DNA from: Rhizobium sp. Q54
GTDB lineage: Bacteria; Pseudomonadota; Alphaproteobacteria; UBA2966; CAIVPW01
DNA length: 64,000 nt
NCBI GenBank assembly: GCA_945904955.1
Contig: CAMDPO010000005.1
Span: 28,429 to 92,428, forward strand
Direction of reading: 5' to 3'
Shown: in pieces, positions 63,349 through 64,000 of the stretch
How positions within the stretch are numbered: position 1 is the stretch's first letter
How the letters are laid out: every line of letters begins with the position of its first letter
Notes under the pieces: generated by a model
Database searches by the model: none
Told to the model about the DNA's origin: nothing
The model's input: the letters and a program-made list of their open reading frames with translations, nothing else
Translations under genes and position numbers: made by a program

Positions 63349-63879
63349 CGGAGACCACAGACGACGCCGCCCGTTCGCAAGGGCCCGCGTATCAACGACA
63401 TGATCAACGTCGCGAACGTGCGACTCATCGATGCAACAGGCGAGAACGTCGGCGTAAAGACCATCACCGAGGCCATTGCCATGGCCGTCGCGGCAGGTCT
63501 CGACCTCGTCGAGATTTCCCCAAACTCTGACCCGCCCGTCGCCAAAATCCTCGACTTCGGCAAGTTCAAGTACGAGGAGCAGAAGAAGGCGAACGTCGCG
63601 CGCAAGAAGCAGAAGGTCATCGAGATCAAGGAGATCAAGCTGCGCCCCAACATCGACATCCACGACTACGGTGTGAAGATGAAGGCGATGAAGGGGTTCC
63701 TTGAGGAAGGCGACAAGGTGAAGGTTACGCTGCGCTTCCGCGGCCGTGAGCTCGCCCACCAGCACCGCGGCCTCGAAGTCCTGCACCGCGTGCAAGGCGA
63801 CCTCGCCCTGCTGGCCAAGGTCGAACAGTTCCCGACCATGGAAGGCCGCCAGATGACCATGGTGATGTCGCCCAAGTGA
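63346..63879 (+). CDS. infC: Translation initiation factor IF-3 with ATT start
   Basis: A 177-residue IF-3. The conventional ATG at 63400 would remove 18 conserved residues. An in-frame ATT at 63346, eight bases after AAGGGAG, gives [28 protein letters not shown], the usual alphaproteobacterial IF-3 beginning. infC of many bacteria starts with ATT or ATA, which IF-3 itself discriminates against, giving autoregulation. The N-domain binds ribosomes with [12 protein letters not shown]; the C-domain has [19 protein letters not shown] and [11 protein letters not shown] terminator follows. Confidence 0.9.
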   Translation: MRRPQTTPPVRKGPRINDMINVANVRLIDATGENVGVKTITEAIAMAVAAGLDLVEISPNSDPPVAKILDFGKFKYEEQKKANVARKKQKVIEIKEIKLRPNIDIHDYGVKMKAMKGFLEEGDKVKVTLRFRGRELAHQHRGLEVLHRVQGDLALLAKVEQFPTMEGRQMTMVMSPK

Positions 63880-63914
63880 CCGCCCACGGGGCCGCCCACG
63901 GGACCGCATAGCGG

Positions 63915-63947
63915 TCATCGCGAGCGCGCCAGCGCGTGGCGATCCAG
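63915..63947. repeat. Third copy of the GTCATYGCGAGCG dispersed repeat
   Basis: GTCATCGCGAGCG at the left and GCGATCCAG at the right match the ends of the paired repeats at 28353-28439, around a variable palindromic core. The inner part (63917-63943) folds into ATCGC...CGCGC-CA-GCGCG...GCGAT. It is just downstream of infC. Confidence 0.55.
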
Positions 63948-63953
63948 ACAAAC

Positions 63954-63987
63954 AAGCGCGGCACTCCTCGTCGGATGCCGCGCTTTT
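63954..63987 (+). terminator. Intrinsic terminator after infC
   Basis: AAGCGCGGCA (63954-63963) and TGCCGCGCTT (63976-63985) form a 10-bp perfect stem with a 12-base loop, followed by TT. It lies 74 bases after the infC stop and is the only strong rho-independent terminator in this part; rpmI and rplT, if they follow, would need their own promoter or read-through. Confidence 0.65.
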
Positions 63988-64000
63988 CGCTTCCTGGTCG

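Overview
This 64 kb window is chromosomal DNA of a GC-rich alphaproteobacterium, probably near Rhodospirillales/Reyranellales; I cannot name a genus. The evidence is the ChvI-ChvG-HprK-RapZ-HPr block, the lapA-pyrF-trpFBA-accD-folC run, the aroA-cmk-rpsA run, TsaE next to AddBA, the KdsD-LptC-LptA-LptB-RpoN operon, a DUF1150 gene after an IbpA-like Hsp20, and a TIGR02300-type protein. Genes are dense, many are joined by 4-bp ATGA/GTGA overlaps, and I see no insertion sequence, prophage or CRISPR array.

Layout. 0-0.7 kb: a FitA/VapC-type toxin-antitoxin pair. 0.8-2.3 kb: MotAB stator (minus strand). 2.4-4.3 kb: a secreted helical-repeat protein, a tiny Cys-containing protein and a HugZ-like protein. 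4.4-10.4 kb: envelope-stress two-component system ChvI/ChvG followed by HprK, RapZ, HPr and enzyme I, a regulatory phosphotransferase chain in which the usual EIIA-Man gene is not at its place. 10.5-12.9 kb: a membrane/thiol cluster with two tandem DsbA-like proteins between two unknown membrane proteins. 12.9-15.9 kb: fatty-acid desaturase divergent from ahcY, separated by a low-GC region with a strong promoter, a palindromic operator candidate and a structured leader. 16-21 kb: a PAS-only protein lacking its kinase half, a lipoprotein, a small exported protein, a HIT protein, a ferredoxin-NADP reductase and a secreted protein. 20.8-28.1 kb: tsaE-addB-addA, then trxA.

28.4-40 kb is one long minus-strand biosynthetic region: aroA-cmk-rpsA, a terminator, sppA, ihfB, lapA-pyrF-trpF-trpB-trpA-accD-folC. 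40.3-45.2 kb holds the TIGR02300 protein, tRNA-Ala(GGC), a surface-carbohydrate protein, a methyltransferase, a spermidine synthase with a histone-H1-like tail, Hsp20 and DUF1150. 45.3-52.5 kb is the KdsD/Lpt/RpoN/PtsN region, interrupted by an opposite-strand RND adaptor gene and lacking hpf. 52.7-64 kb carries RNase D, tRNA-Leu(CAG), an NDUFA9-like protein, a divergent UppP, GST, QueG, an SDR protein, an alpha/beta hydrolase, two glycosyltransferases, thrS and infC, the last starting at ATT.

The themes are cell-envelope assembly (Kdo/LPS transport, undecaprenyl phosphate recycling, glycosyltransfer), PTS-Ntr signalling (HprK, HPr, EI, PtsN, RpoN), methylation/polyamine metabolism (AhcY, SpeE) and DNA repair. 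The items most worth a second look are the SpeE basic tail, the ahcY leader and operator, the PAS-only remnant, the echo of the motB 3' end beside the toxin-antitoxin pair, the altered PTS gene order, and the ATT start of infC.
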